Source of the DNA: Puniceibacterium sp.
Lineage (GTDB): Bacteria; Pseudomonadota; Alphaproteobacteria; Rhodobacterales; Rhodobacteraceae
Reading direction: 5' to 3'
Assembly: GCA_024636635.1 (NCBI GenBank)
Contig: JAGXGV010000172.1
Location: forward strand, 1 to 35,673
Length of the DNA: 35,673 bases
Position numbers and translations under genes: made by a program. Of this stretch, positions 8,901 to 16,240 are shown one piece after another; positions within the stretch are counted from its first letter, which is position 1, and each line of letters starts with the position of its first letter. The notes under the pieces are model-generated. The model was not told the origin of the DNA. It searched no databases and saw only the letters and a list, made by a program, of their open reading frames with translations.

Positions 8901-9145
8901 ATCGCCTCGACCGTGCAGACCCAATAGGCGGCGCGGGGCGGGACGATGCGTTCCTCGCCTGTCACCAGCGCGACCACACCGGGGCCGCGCACCGCGACGA
9001 TCCTGTCATAAACCTCGCGCGCAAGCAGGCGCAGCGGCAGACCGATCATGCCCGTGCGATAGCCCAGCATCCGTTCTATGGCGTAATGGGTCTTGCCAGT
9101 GTTCGTCGGGCCAAGGATGGCCGCGACCCGTGCGCGTTCGGCCAT
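5990..9145 (-). CDS. SUV3-like DExH-box RNA/DNA helicase with long low-complexity C-terminus
   Basis: A 1051-residue superfamily 2 helicase resembling mitochondrial SUV3, the RNA-degradosome helicase; alphaproteobacteria encode such homologues. Walker A GPTNTGKT is at residues 12-19, motif II DEIQ at 94-97 and motif VI QIAGRAGRG at 257-265. The conserved region runs to about residue 800. Then follow an acidic Pro/Ala/Glu stretch, a tandem octapeptide (EGAQGKTA, about residues 937-965), Gly-rich GGHRGGEGG units and a basic tail that resembles RGG-type RNA-binding sequence. The ATG at 9143-9145 has GAAGGGCGG upstream. It is followed without a gap by hslR, suggesting a shared role in RNA or ribosome metabolism. 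The substrate is unknown. Helicase identity is very secure; the RNA-decay role is inference. Confidence 0.92.
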   Translation of the reverse strand: MAERARVAAILGPTNTGKTHYAIERMLGYRTGMIGLPLRLLAREVYDRIVAVRGPGVVALVTGEERIVPPRAAYWVCTVEAMPEGMGTDFVGVDEIQLCADPERGHVFTDRLLRMRGQHETLFMGSDTMRGPIAALVPGVEFVRRERMSTLSYTGPKKISRLAPRSAIVGFSVDNVYAIAELLRRQKGGAAVVMGALSPRTRNAQVELYQNGDVDYLVATDAIGMGLNLDIDHVAFSALTKFDGRRMRDLQPNELAQIAGRAGRGMSNGTFGVTGEAGPLPDEWAEAICNHQFTPLRKLNWRNADLGFGSIDRLVQSLEKPPADERLVRARDADDLMALKTLAQVAEVMARASDPASVRLLWDVCRIPDFRGISHSEHAGLLEVIFGHLHQRGGVPDDFMARQVKRIDRIDGDIDTLSKRLAFIRTWTYVAQRKGWVRDELHWRDTTRAVEDRVSDALHERLTQRFVDRRTSVLLRRLKQKEALLAEVNDKGEVTVEGEFVGKLEGFRFRQDKDATGQEAKTLKTASFQALAPHFHLRADRFYNAPDTEIDFTEQGGLMWGSQAVGKLAAGDDALKPRIVAFVDDDAGPDVLQKVQRRLQHFIDRKIAALFEPLLNIQHDETLTGLARGFGFRMVEAMGIIPRAEIAEEVKTLDQEARSALRKHGIRFGQYTVFMPLLLKPAPTRLRLVLWSLRQGLDEFPEAPPAGMVTVPNIADIPAEHYSIAGYRKSGQRAIRIDMLERLADLLRAEDSRAGFEARADMLSITGMTLEQFADLMGGMGYKAEKGERTKVKAVDAVVPKDAEAELAHPQEESPAEAAADTPVFDVGQVSEAGAITEQPETGEDVPEAPEAVTAIPDSGEAPIAEEPAQPAPEAPVADVAAEEIPLGTAPDAAMAGAETESFYTFTWAGNRGNRDRGPRRDAGGREGGQGNRRRRAEGAQGKTAEGAQGKTAEGAQGKTAEGAQASGAEGGQRGAEGGHRGGEGGHRGGGQGDRPRGKGKGKPGGKPGGKRPERDDRGGQSYEARPPRREKAIDPDNPFAAALMGFKDKS
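6252..6337. repeat. 24-bp perfect tandem repeat inside the SUV3-like helicase gene
   Basis: Three identical 24-bp units (6252-6275, 6276-6299, 6300-6323) are followed by a 14-base partial copy (6324-6337), about 3.6 copies. The unit is a multiple of three, so it encodes an in-frame octapeptide repeat (EGAQGKTA) in the disordered tail. Absence of silent changes between copies points to recent slippage or recombination. Confidence 0.95.
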
Positions 9146-9176
9146 GAGCCGCCCTTCATACTCTTCCAGAGGCTGA

Positions 9177-9770
9177 TTACAGCTCGGTGCCCCGCACCCC
9201 GGTCTCGAGCCGCTTCAAAGCGGCCGTCACATCCGGATCATGCGGTCGGATCTCAAGTACCCGGGAATAGACATCATACGCAAGGGCAGGCTTGCCCAGC
9301 TGGTCGAACAATGCGCCCAGACCCCGCAGCGCGCCAAAATGCCTTGGATTAAGCGCAAGCGTGTGTTCAAGCGCATTGGCCGTCAGACCCAGTTGTTCGC
9401 TTTGATAAAAAGCCATCGCGAGACCGTGCCAGCCTTCGGCAAAGTCCGGGGCATGGTCGGTCAGGGCGGTGAAATGGTCGATGGCGGTGCGGGTGTCGTT
9501 CACCTCGAGCGCGTCACGCCCACGCTTGAGCAGCAGGTCCATCGCAGCTGAGCCGCTTTTGGACCATTCCAGGCGAATCTCCCTTTCCAGCCGCGCCGCC
9601 TCTGCCTCGTCCGCCTGGGCGAGATCCTGCAACAACGTCGCGCTGCGATCCGTTTCCTGTACGGTTTCCTGTGCACTTTCCTGTGCGGTAGCGGACAGGG
9701 GTAGGGAATTTATGACTAGAGCGGCAAGTGCCGCCACGGTAGATTTGTGTTTCATCTGCACCATGCTCAT
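9177..9770 (-). CDS. Exported TPR-repeat protein of unknown function
   Basis: A 197-residue protein that begins with a signal-peptide-like segment (MKHKSTVAALAALVINSLPLSATAQ, starting at internal Met6), so export to the periplasm is likely. After a Glu/Gln/Ala-rich linker, residues about 85-190 form tandem tetratricopeptide-like helices (ALEVNDTRTAIDHFTALTDHAPDFAEGW and related units). TPRs are protein-interaction scaffolds; no partner or enzymatic motif is visible. Three in-frame ATG codons (9770, 9764, 9755) compete. None has a strong Shine-Dalgarno; 9764 has AGG at good spacing and 9755 gives the cleanest signal peptide. It ends 31 bp before the helicase gene and lies upstream of it on the same strand. 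Confidence 0.75.
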   Translation of the reverse strand: MSMVQMKHKSTVAALAALVINSLPLSATAQESAQETVQETDRSATLLQDLAQADEAEAARLEREIRLEWSKSGSAAMDLLLKRGRDALEVNDTRTAIDHFTALTDHAPDFAEGWHGLAMAFYQSEQLGLTANALEHTLALNPRHFGALRGLGALFDQLGKPALAYDVYSRVLEIRPHDPDVTAALKRLETGVRGTEL

Positions 9771-9842
9771 AACCTGGATGCAGGGTAGCGCAGCCTGCGT
9801 GAATTACCACCCGCAAGATGATGCAGATCAGGGAGAGCACGG

Positions 9843-10133
9843 ATGAGTGAATATATGACCGAGGCGATGAAGGCGATGAACGAGAAGATGGCAGGCCAGG
9901 ATTTTGACGGCACCGCCAAGTTCGACGTGAAGGACGAAGGCACTTTCATGCTCGATTCGACCGGCGCCCATCCCGGCGACGAGGCCGCCGATGTCACGCT
10001 GTCCGCCGACGCCGACACGTTCCGCGCGATCTTCGAAGGCGATCTGAACCCCACAAATGCCTTCATGTCCGGCAAGCTGGCCATCGACGGCGACATGGGC
10101 ATGGCGATGAAGCTCGCCTCGGTGCTGGGATAG
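9843..10133 (+). CDS. SCP2 sterol-binding domain protein
   Basis: A 96-residue cytosolic protein that is a single SCP2-like domain: an N-terminal helix rich in Met, Lys and Glu, a beta segment (GTAKFDVKDEGTFMLDS), the central VTLSADADTFRAIFEGDLNPTNAFMSGKL region and the final KLAIDGDMGMAMKL helix. SCP2 domains bind hydrophobic ligands such as acyl chains; no specific ligand can be named. A GGGAG precedes the ATG. The next gene, an alpha/beta hydrolase, starts 8 bp downstream, so the two are almost certainly co-transcribed, which hints at lipid metabolism. Confidence 0.9.
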   Translation: MSEYMTEAMKAMNEKMAGQDFDGTAKFDVKDEGTFMLDSTGAHPGDEAADVTLSADADTFRAIFEGDLNPTNAFMSGKLAIDGDMGMAMKLASVLG

Positions 10134-10141
10134 GGGGAATC

Positions 10142-11113
10142 ATGGATCTGACCCCTGCCCCGTTCCGTGCCGATCTGGCTGAAGGACCCGCCGGGGCAAG
10201 CGCGTTCTGGATCCATTCCGAAGACGGGCTGCGCCTGCGCGTGGCCCATTACCCGGCTGAAGGGACATCGCGGGGCACTGTCCTGCTGTTCCCGGGCCGC
10301 ACGGAATATGTCGAGAAATACGGCCGCACGGCCTGCGATCTGTCGGCGGCAGGTTACGACACCCTGACCATCGACTGGCGCGGTCAGGGGCTTGCGGACC
10401 GGATGCTGGCGGATGCGCTGATCGGGCATGTCGCCCTATTCACCGATTACCAGCGCGATGTCGCCGCCATGGGCGCCGTGGCCGAGGCGCTGGACCTGCC
10501 GCGTCCGCTGCACCTGATTGCACATTCCATGGGTGGTTGCATCGGTCTGCGGGCGGTCATGGACGGCCTGCCCGTGGCGTCCTGCGTGTTCACCGGCCCG
10601 ATGTGGGGCATCCAGATGTCAAGACCGCTGCGCCCTGCCGCCTGGGCGCTCAGCTGGGGAAGCGGCCAGGTCGGTCTGGGCCACATGTTCGCGCCGGGTA
10701 CAAAGCCGGCAAGCTACGTCATCAGCGAACCGTTCGAGGCCAATCTGCTGACCCGCGATCCCGGGATGTTTGCCTACATGCGCCGACAGGTGGCCGAAGT
10801 GCCTGGGCTTGCCCTGGGCGGTCCGTCACTGCGCTGGCTGCACCAGTCCTTGCAGGAATGTCGTGCGCTGAACCGGCGGCCTTCGCCCGACCTGCCCTGT
10901 CTGACCTTCGTCGGAGCGAACGAACGGATCGTCGATGTCCCCCGCATCCGCGACCGCATGGCACGCTGGCCGCGTGGCACACTCGAGATCGTCGAAGGCG
11001 GCGAACACGAGGTGCTGATGGAAGGTCCGAAGATCCGTGCGCAGCTGATGCCAAAGATACTGGCCCTGTTCGACAGCGCCGCGCCGGCCGGTCAAAGCGT
11101 GCAGACCGCGTGA
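10142..11113 (+). CDS. Alpha/beta hydrolase, lysophospholipase (PldB)-like
   Basis: A 323-residue alpha/beta hydrolase of the serine aminopeptidase S33/lysophospholipase group. The nucleophile elbow is A-H-S129-M-G-G, an acidic residue lies in VGANERIVDVPRI, and the catalytic His is in GGEHEVLME near the C-terminus. The oxyanion-side segment LFPGRTEYVEKY is also typical. There is no signal peptide, so it is probably cytosolic or membrane-associated. TAGGGGGAATC immediately before the ATG supplies the ribosome binding site. It follows the SCP2 gene by 8 bp, suggesting a lipid or lysophospholipid substrate, but this is inference from family and context. Confidence 0.88.
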   Translation: MDLTPAPFRADLAEGPAGASAFWIHSEDGLRLRVAHYPAEGTSRGTVLLFPGRTEYVEKYGRTACDLSAAGYDTLTIDWRGQGLADRMLADALIGHVALFTDYQRDVAAMGAVAEALDLPRPLHLIAHSMGGCIGLRAVMDGLPVASCVFTGPMWGIQMSRPLRPAAWALSWGSGQVGLGHMFAPGTKPASYVISEPFEANLLTRDPGMFAYMRRQVAEVPGLALGGPSLRWLHQSLQECRALNRRPSPDLPCLTFVGANERIVDVPRIRDRMARWPRGTLEIVEGGEHEVLMEGPKIRAQLMPKILALFDSAAPAGQSVQTA

Positions 11114-11151
11114 CGCCACTGGCGTACGGCCTGTCTGACGACGGTGGCGTC
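11112..11151 (+). repeat. Inverted repeat directly after the hydrolase stop codon
   Basis: Perfect 8-base arms GACGCCAC (11112-11119) and GTGGCGTC (11144-11151) are separated by 24 bases and begin within the hydrolase TGA. A related TGACGCC recurs at 11161. No T-tract follows, so intrinsic termination is doubtful. The hairpin may protect the mRNA 3' end or separate the hydrolase operon from the exonuclease gene at 11205. Confidence 0.35.
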
Positions 11152-11204
11152 GGGACTGCCTGACGCCTCTGGCATCGCCGCGCGGGCATCCTATGTAACG
11201 TTTC

Positions 11205-12221
11205 ATGCGCGCACCGGTCCTCACCTTCACCGAACGGGGCATCTTCTGCCCGGCGGGCGGCTTTTACATCGATCCCTGGCGCCCCGTGGACCGGGCGTTG
11301 ATCACACATGGCCATGCCGATCACGCCCGCCCGGGCCATGGCCGCTACCTGTCCACGCGACAGGCCGCGCCGGTGATCCGCCACCGTCTGGGCGACATCA
11401 CCCTTGAAACTGTGTGCTACGGCGAAACGCTGTGGATCGGCGATGCCGAGGTGTCGTTCCACCCGGCCGGGCATATCCCCGGATCGGCGCAGATCCGTGT
11501 CGCCGTCAAGGGCGAGGTCTGGGTGGTTTCGGGCGATTACAAGATCGTGCCCGACGGTTTGTCGGAGTCGTTCGAGCCTGTTCCCTGCCACAGCTTCATC
11601 TCGGAATGTACCTTCGGGCTGCCGGTGTTCAAATGGGCCGACCAGTCCGAAGTCGCGGCGGAATTGAACGGCTGGTGGTCCGCAAACGCAGCGAACGGGG
11701 TCACGACGATCCTTGGCGCGTATGCGCTGGGGAAGGCGCAGCGGCTGATGACGCTGCTGGACCCGGGGACCGGGCCGATCCTGACACATGGAGCGGTCGA
11801 GGCGACAAATGAAATCCTGCGCGCGCAGGGCTATACCCTTCCGGACACGATCCGCGTCACGCCGGACATCCATATCAGGGACCATCCCGGCGCGCTTGTG
11901 ATCGCGCCGCCCTCTGCGCTTGGTTCGCCGTGGTCGCGGCGGTTCGGGGTGTCCTCATCCGGTTTTGCCTCTGGCTGGATGCGTCTGCGTGGCGTGCGCA
12001 GGCGGCGCGCCGCTGATCGTGGATTTGTCATGTCCGATCACGCCGACTGGGACGGTTTGCTGACGGCGATCCGTGCGACGGGTGCGGAAAACATATACGT
12101 GACACATGGTTACACCGACATTTTCGCACGCGCGCTGACCGAAATGGGCTGGGCTGCAAAAGTGGTGCCGACCGAGTTCGGCGGAGATGAGGACGACGGG
12201 ACAACGGAAGATGCCGCATGA
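11205..12221 (+). CDS. Ligase-associated DNA exonuclease (metallo-beta-lactamase fold)
   Basis: A 338-residue metallo-beta-lactamase/beta-CASP-like nuclease of the ligase-associated family (TIGR04122 by recollection). The metal motif HxHxDH is H35-G-H37-A-D39-H40. Further ligands are expected in FHPAGHIPGSAQI, the VVSGDYK segment and the late MSDHADWDGL motif. Homologues were described as mRNA 3'-end-processing-factor-like proteins but are always found with an ATP-dependent DNA ligase, and are thought to process DNA ends before sealing. Its stop codon overlaps the ligase start by 4 bases (ATGA, 12218-12221), so the two are translationally coupled. No membrane or signal segments are present. 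Family confidence is high; exact DNA substrate is inference. Confidence 0.92.
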   Translation: MRAPVLTFTERGIFCPAGGFYIDPWRPVDRALITHGHADHARPGHGRYLSTRQAAPVIRHRLGDITLETVCYGETLWIGDAEVSFHPAGHIPGSAQIRVAVKGEVWVVSGDYKIVPDGLSESFEPVPCHSFISECTFGLPVFKWADQSEVAAELNGWWSANAANGVTTILGAYALGKAQRLMTLLDPGTGPILTHGAVEATNEILRAQGYTLPDTIRVTPDIHIRDHPGALVIAPPSALGSPWSRRFGVSSSGFASGWMRLRGVRRRRAADRGFVMSDHADWDGLLTAIRATGAENIYVTHGYTDIFARALTEMGWAAKVVPTEFGGDEDDGTTEDAA

Positions 12222-13810
12222 AGGAATTTGCAGCCCTTTTCACCGCCATCGACCAGACCACCAAAACAAGCTTGAAAACAAGGGCTTTGGCGCATTACTT
12301 CACCCACGCCCCTGACAGTGACAAGCTTTGGACCATCGCGTTGTTTTCCGGTCGTCGCCCGAAACGGGCCGTCACCACGACGCAGTTGCGCGAATGGGCT
12401 GCGGAAAGCGCCCGGGTGCCGCTCTGGCTGCTGGAAGAATCCTATCCGGTCGTCGGCGACCTTGCCGAAACAATCGCCCTGGTTCTGCCAGAGCCAGAGA
12501 CAACGACAGATCTGCCTTTGTCTTACTGGATCTCGATGTTGCGCGACCTTTCAAAGGTGACGCCCGAGGGGCGCAAGCAACGCATCCTTGACGCTTGGGG
12601 TCAGTTGGACAGCACCGAACGGTTTCTGTTCAACAAGCTGATCACCGGGGGCTTTCGCATCGGAGTGAGCCAGAAACTGATGACCCGCGCGCTGGCACTG
12701 GCCACCGGACAGGACGAGGCGAACCTTGCGCATCGGCTGATGGGGGGGTGGACGCCGGATTCGACCACCTATCACGCCCTGATCGAGGCCGAGGACAAGG
12801 CTGCGGACCTCAGCCGTCCCTACCCGTTCCAGCTTGCCTATCAGCTTGAAGATGCCCCGGAAAAGCTTGGATCATCAGAGTATTGGCAGGCCGAATGGAA
12901 GTGGGACGGCATCCGGGGCCAGTTGATCCTGCGCGAAGGAGAACACCACGTCTGGTCGCGCGGCGAAGAGCTGATCACTGACCGGTTTCCCGAACTGGCA
13001 CGGGCGCGGGATTTCCTGCCCGACGGCACGGTGATCGACGGCGAGATCGTCACCTGGGACGGCACCGCGCCGATGTCCTTCAATACGTTGCAAAAACGGA
13101 TCGGGCGCAAGACCGTGCCGAAAACGCTGCTGAAGGACGCGCCGGTGGTTCTGCTGGCTTACGATCTTCTTGAACTGAACGGTGCCGATCTGCGCGACAC
13201 ACCGCTGCGGGACCGCCGCGCGCGGCTTGAAACGGTGTTGTCCGCCTTGCCGCCCGAGGCGCCGGTGCGCGCATCTGGCGTCATTGCCTTCGACACCTGG
13301 CAGGCGCTGGCCAAAATCCGCGCCACCGCCCGCGACGCCCGCGCCGAGGGGCTGATGCTGAAACGGCTCGACAGCCCCTATCTGGCGGGCCGCAGGAAGG
13401 GCGACTGGTGGAAATGGAAGCTTGATCCGCTGACCATCGACGCCGTGATGATCTATGCTCAGGCCGGCCACGGGCGGCGCGCCAACCTGTTCACTGATTT
13501 CACCTTTGCTGTCTGGCAGGGCAACGAGCTTGTGCCCTTTACCAAGGCGTACAGCGGGTTGACGGACGCCGAGTTCACCAAGATCACCGCATGGGTGCGC
13601 AAGAACACGCTGCAACGGTTCGGCCCGGTGCGGCAGGTGCGCCCCGAACATGTCTTCGAGATCGCATTCGAGGGGATTCACGAAAGCCCGCGGCACAAGT
13701 CCGGCGTTGCCCTGCGCTTTCCCCGGATGTCGCGCTGGCGCCACGACAAACCGCTGGCCGAGGCGAATTCTCTGGACGATTTGCGCGCCATTCTGGACGC
13801 ATTCGGTTAG
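12218..13810 (+). CDS. Cisplatin damage response ATP-dependent DNA ligase
   Basis: A 530-residue ATP-dependent DNA ligase (LigB/LigC-like bacterial family, TIGR04120 by recollection). Residues 1-190 are the helical DNA-binding domain. The adenylation domain carries motif I with nucleophile Lys228 (K228-W-D-G-I-R), followed by VIDGEIVTWDG (motif III) and EGLMLKR (motif IV). The WWKWK segment is motif V, and the C-terminal OB fold ends with the ALRFPRM element. All catalytic motifs are intact. The ATG overlaps the exonuclease stop. In many proteobacteria this pair is joined by a DEXH helicase and the PdeM phosphoesterase. Neither lies next to it here: the next gene is a peptidase with its own ribosome binding site. 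Confidence 0.94.
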   Translation: MKEFAALFTAIDQTTKTSLKTRALAHYFTHAPDSDKLWTIALFSGRRPKRAVTTTQLREWAAESARVPLWLLEESYPVVGDLAETIALVLPEPETTTDLPLSYWISMLRDLSKVTPEGRKQRILDAWGQLDSTERFLFNKLITGGFRIGVSQKLMTRALALATGQDEANLAHRLMGGWTPDSTTYHALIEAEDKAADLSRPYPFQLAYQLEDAPEKLGSSEYWQAEWKWDGIRGQLILREGEHHVWSRGEELITDRFPELARARDFLPDGTVIDGEIVTWDGTAPMSFNTLQKRIGRKTVPKTLLKDAPVVLLAYDLLELNGADLRDTPLRDRRARLETVLSALPPEAPVRASGVIAFDTWQALAKIRATARDARAEGLMLKRLDSPYLAGRRKGDWWKWKLDPLTIDAVMIYAQAGHGRRANLFTDFTFAVWQGNELVPFTKAYSGLTDAEFTKITAWVRKNTLQRFGPVRQVRPEHVFEIAFEGIHESPRHKSGVALRFPRMSRWRHDKPLAEANSLDDLRAILDAFG

Positions 13811-13916
13811 GAATGGCCCCCGGTAGCCTTTGGGCAATGGTCCGTCAAAGCGGTTTGCCCTTGAGGCCCGCGCCACCGCACCCTACCTCTTGTCTCAACG
13901 AATAAAGGAGAACCCC

Positions 13917-15731
13917 ATGACCAAGCGCCCGCTGTTCGATGCCAATGCCTCTGCCGGGGGCCGCGACCTTGGCGACTTGCCGGAATGGGACCTGTCCGAT
14001 CTTTACACCGGAACGGACGCGCCGGAGCTCAAGCGCGATCTTGACTGGCTCGAACAGGCCTGTGCCAGCTTTTCCGAAGATTATCAGGGCAAGCTTGCCG
14101 ATCTGGACGCCGCAGGTTTCCTGACCGCGATTCGCCGCCAAGAAAAAATCGCAAATATCTCAGGGCGGATCATGTCCTTTGCGGGCCTGCGCTATTACCA
14201 GTTGACCACCGACAGCAGCCGGACCAAGTTCCTGTCCGACACGCAAGAAAAGATCACCATCTACACCACGCCGCTGGTGTTTTTCACGCTCGAGCTGAAC
14301 CGTCTGGACGATGGGTTTCTGGATGGCTTGTTCGCCACAAACAGCGACCTTGCGCGCTACAAACCCGCCTTTGACCGCATCCGCGCGCTGAAGCCCTATC
14401 AGCTTTCGGACGAGATGGAGAAGTTTCTGCACGACGTGGGCGTGGTCGGCGACGCCTGGGAGCGGCTGTTCGACGAGACAATCGCGGGGCTGGAATTCGA
14501 CATCGACGGCGACGCGCTGAGCATCGAATCCGTGCTCAACCTGCTGACCGATCCCGACCGGAGCAAACGTCAGGCGGCCGCCGAAGAACTGGCGCGGGTG
14601 TTTGGCGCCAACATCCGCACCTTTTCGCGCGTGCACAACACGCAGGCCAAGGAAAAAGAGATCATGGACCGCTGGCGCGGCATGCCCACGGCGCAGACCG
14701 GGCGGCATCTGGCCAATGATGTGGAGCCCGAGGTGGTCGAGGCGCTGCGCGATGCGGTGGTTGCGGCCTATCCCAAGCTGTCGCACCGTTATTACAACCT
14801 CAAGCGCAAGTGGCTGGGGCTGGATGTGATGCAGGTCTGGGACCGTAACGCGCCCCTGCCGCTGGAAGAGCCGAAGACCGTCACCTGGGACGACGCCCGC
14901 GCCACGGTGATGAACGCCTACGCCGAATTCGACCCCCGCATGGCGAAGATCGCAGAGCCGTTCTTTGACCGCGGCTGGATCGATGCCGCCGTGAAGCCGG
15001 GCAAGGCGCCGGGGGCATTCGCCCATCCCACAGTGACGGATGTGCACCCTTATGTGATGCTGAACTACCTTGGCAAACCGCGCGACGTTATGACGCTGGC
15101 GCATGAACTGGGCCACGGCGTGCATCAGGTGCTGGCGGCGGAGCAAGGCGAGATGCTGTCGTCCACGCCCCTCACTCTTGCCGAAACCGCCAGTGTCTTC
15201 GGCGAGATGCTGACGTTCCGGCGGATGCTGGACAATGCCAGGACGGACGGTGAACGCAAGGTGCTGCTCGCAGGCAAGGTCGAGGACATGATAAACACGG
15301 TCGTGCGCCAGATCGCGTTCTATGACTTTGAATGCAAGCTGCATGCCGCACGTCGCGGCGGCGAACTGACCCCCGACGACATAAATGCGCTCTGGATGTC
15401 GGTGCAGGCGGAATCGCTGGGCGATGCCTTTGAATACATGCCGGGGTACGAAACCTTCTGGGCCTATATCCCGCATTTCGTGCATTCACCGTTCTACGTC
15501 TATGCCTATGCCTTTGGCGACGGTTTGGTGAACGCGCTTTACGCGGTTTATCAGGAACAGCCCGAGGGGTTTCAGGAGAAATATTTCGACATGCTCAAGG
15601 CGGGCGGGTCCAAGCACCACAAGGCATTGCTGGAGCCATTCGGCCTGGATGCGTCGGATCCGAAATTCTGGGACAAAGGGCTGTCGATGATATCGGGATT
15701 CATCGACGAGCTGGAGGCGATGGAAGACTGA
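13917..15731 (+). CDS. pepF: M3 family oligoendopeptidase (PepF type)
   Basis: A 604-residue cytosolic zinc metallopeptidase that cleaves short peptides. The zinc motif is H396-E-L-G-H400 with the third ligand Glu423 in LAETASVFGEM, the standard M3 arrangement. The N-terminal DLSDLYTG and the late YVYAYAFGDGLVNALYAVYQ segment are also typical of PepF/M3B. The start at 13917 is preferred over an upstream in-frame codon at 13830 because AAAGGAGAACCCC lies directly before it and conserved sequence begins there. It is 106 bp after the ligase gene, probably with its own promoter, and is followed by a set of stem-loops in a convergent gap. Confidence 0.94.
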   Translation: MTKRPLFDANASAGGRDLGDLPEWDLSDLYTGTDAPELKRDLDWLEQACASFSEDYQGKLADLDAAGFLTAIRRQEKIANISGRIMSFAGLRYYQLTTDSSRTKFLSDTQEKITIYTTPLVFFTLELNRLDDGFLDGLFATNSDLARYKPAFDRIRALKPYQLSDEMEKFLHDVGVVGDAWERLFDETIAGLEFDIDGDALSIESVLNLLTDPDRSKRQAAAEELARVFGANIRTFSRVHNTQAKEKEIMDRWRGMPTAQTGRHLANDVEPEVVEALRDAVVAAYPKLSHRYYNLKRKWLGLDVMQVWDRNAPLPLEEPKTVTWDDARATVMNAYAEFDPRMAKIAEPFFDRGWIDAAVKPGKAPGAFAHPTVTDVHPYVMLNYLGKPRDVMTLAHELGHGVHQVLAAEQGEMLSSTPLTLAETASVFGEMLTFRRMLDNARTDGERKVLLAGKVEDMINTVVRQIAFYDFECKLHAARRGGELTPDDINALWMSVQAESLGDAFEYMPGYETFWAYIPHFVHSPFYVYAYAFGDGLVNALYAVYQEQPEGFQEKYFDMLKAGGSKHHKALLEPFGLDASDPKFWDKGLSMISGFIDELEAMED

Positions 15732-15757
15732 GAGCGCAGGCCGAAGGGGCGCTTGCG

Positions 15758-15856
15758 GTCCGGTGTGGGGTGTCCGGACGCGCAGGCGTCGACCCTGCGC
15801 CGGGCCTGAATTTTGGGGGTAGCTGGGCGCGATTTTGGTCGCACCCGGCCCCCTTT
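15758..15856 (+). terminator. Cluster of three stem-loops ending pepF (convergent gap)
   Basis: Three hairpins lie head to tail: GTCCGG/CCGGAC (15758-15779), GCGCAGG/CCTGCGC (15780-15800), and a long imperfect stem with GGGGG/CCCCC outside and GGGCGCGA/TCGCACCC inside (15815-15853, one G-U pair). The last is followed by TTTACTT on the plus strand and abuts the stop codon of the convergent DksA-like gene. The third stem is the best candidate for pepF termination. The U-tract is short, so this is moderate evidence. Confidence 0.45.
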
Positions 15857-16124
15857 ACTTCAATTGCGAATCCTTCGATCCGCGCCGGTTGATGCCGCCG
15901 CGCATCTTGTAGGCACCGTCGCGTTCCTGCTGGCAGTCGATGCACAGCTTCACCCCCGGCAAGGCCACGCGCCGCGCTTCGGGGATAGGTTCCTCGCATT
16001 CCACGCAAAACTCGGCGCTTTCGCCCACCGGGCCGCGCCGGGATTTGAGGCGCGCCAGTTCGTCCGCGATCGATGCTTCGATCTGTTCGTTTACCGCGCC
16101 ATCGCGCGACCATCCACCTGCCAT
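15855..16124 (-). CDS. DksA/TraR family C4-type zinc finger protein
   Basis: An 89-residue protein with a C4 zinc finger, Cys40-x2-Cys43 and Cys61-x2-Cys64, preceded by a helical N-terminal region (NEQIEASIADELARLK). Short members such as YbiI lack the long coiled-coil of true DksA. Family members bind in the RNA polymerase secondary channel and modulate initiation; for a protein this small that activity is not established. It lies between convergent pepF and a divergently oriented glutathione peroxidase gene (117 bp between starts), so its promoter is in that gap. All four cysteines are present. Confidence 0.9.
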   Translation of the reverse strand: MAGGWSRDGAVNEQIEASIADELARLKSRRGPVGESAEFCVECEEPIPEARRVALPGVKLCIDCQQERDGAYKMRGGINRRGSKDSQLK

Positions 16125-16240
16125 GACATATCCTCCGTTTGCGTCAAGATAATCACGCGGATGTGCCCTGGCTAGGGGGATGTGAGTGCTCTTGAAACCG
16201 GGCGGGTCGTGCTATCTTGGTCAATAGGAGGCATAGACCC

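Noticed and set aside
7754-9352. A 532-codon plus-strand open frame opposite the SUV3-like helicase
   Set aside because: It overlaps the conserved helicase motifs on the other strand and has no homology I can see.
13830-13916. Upstream extension of the oligoendopeptidase start
   Set aside because: The extension lacks homology, and a strong AAAGGAG precedes the ATG at 13917.
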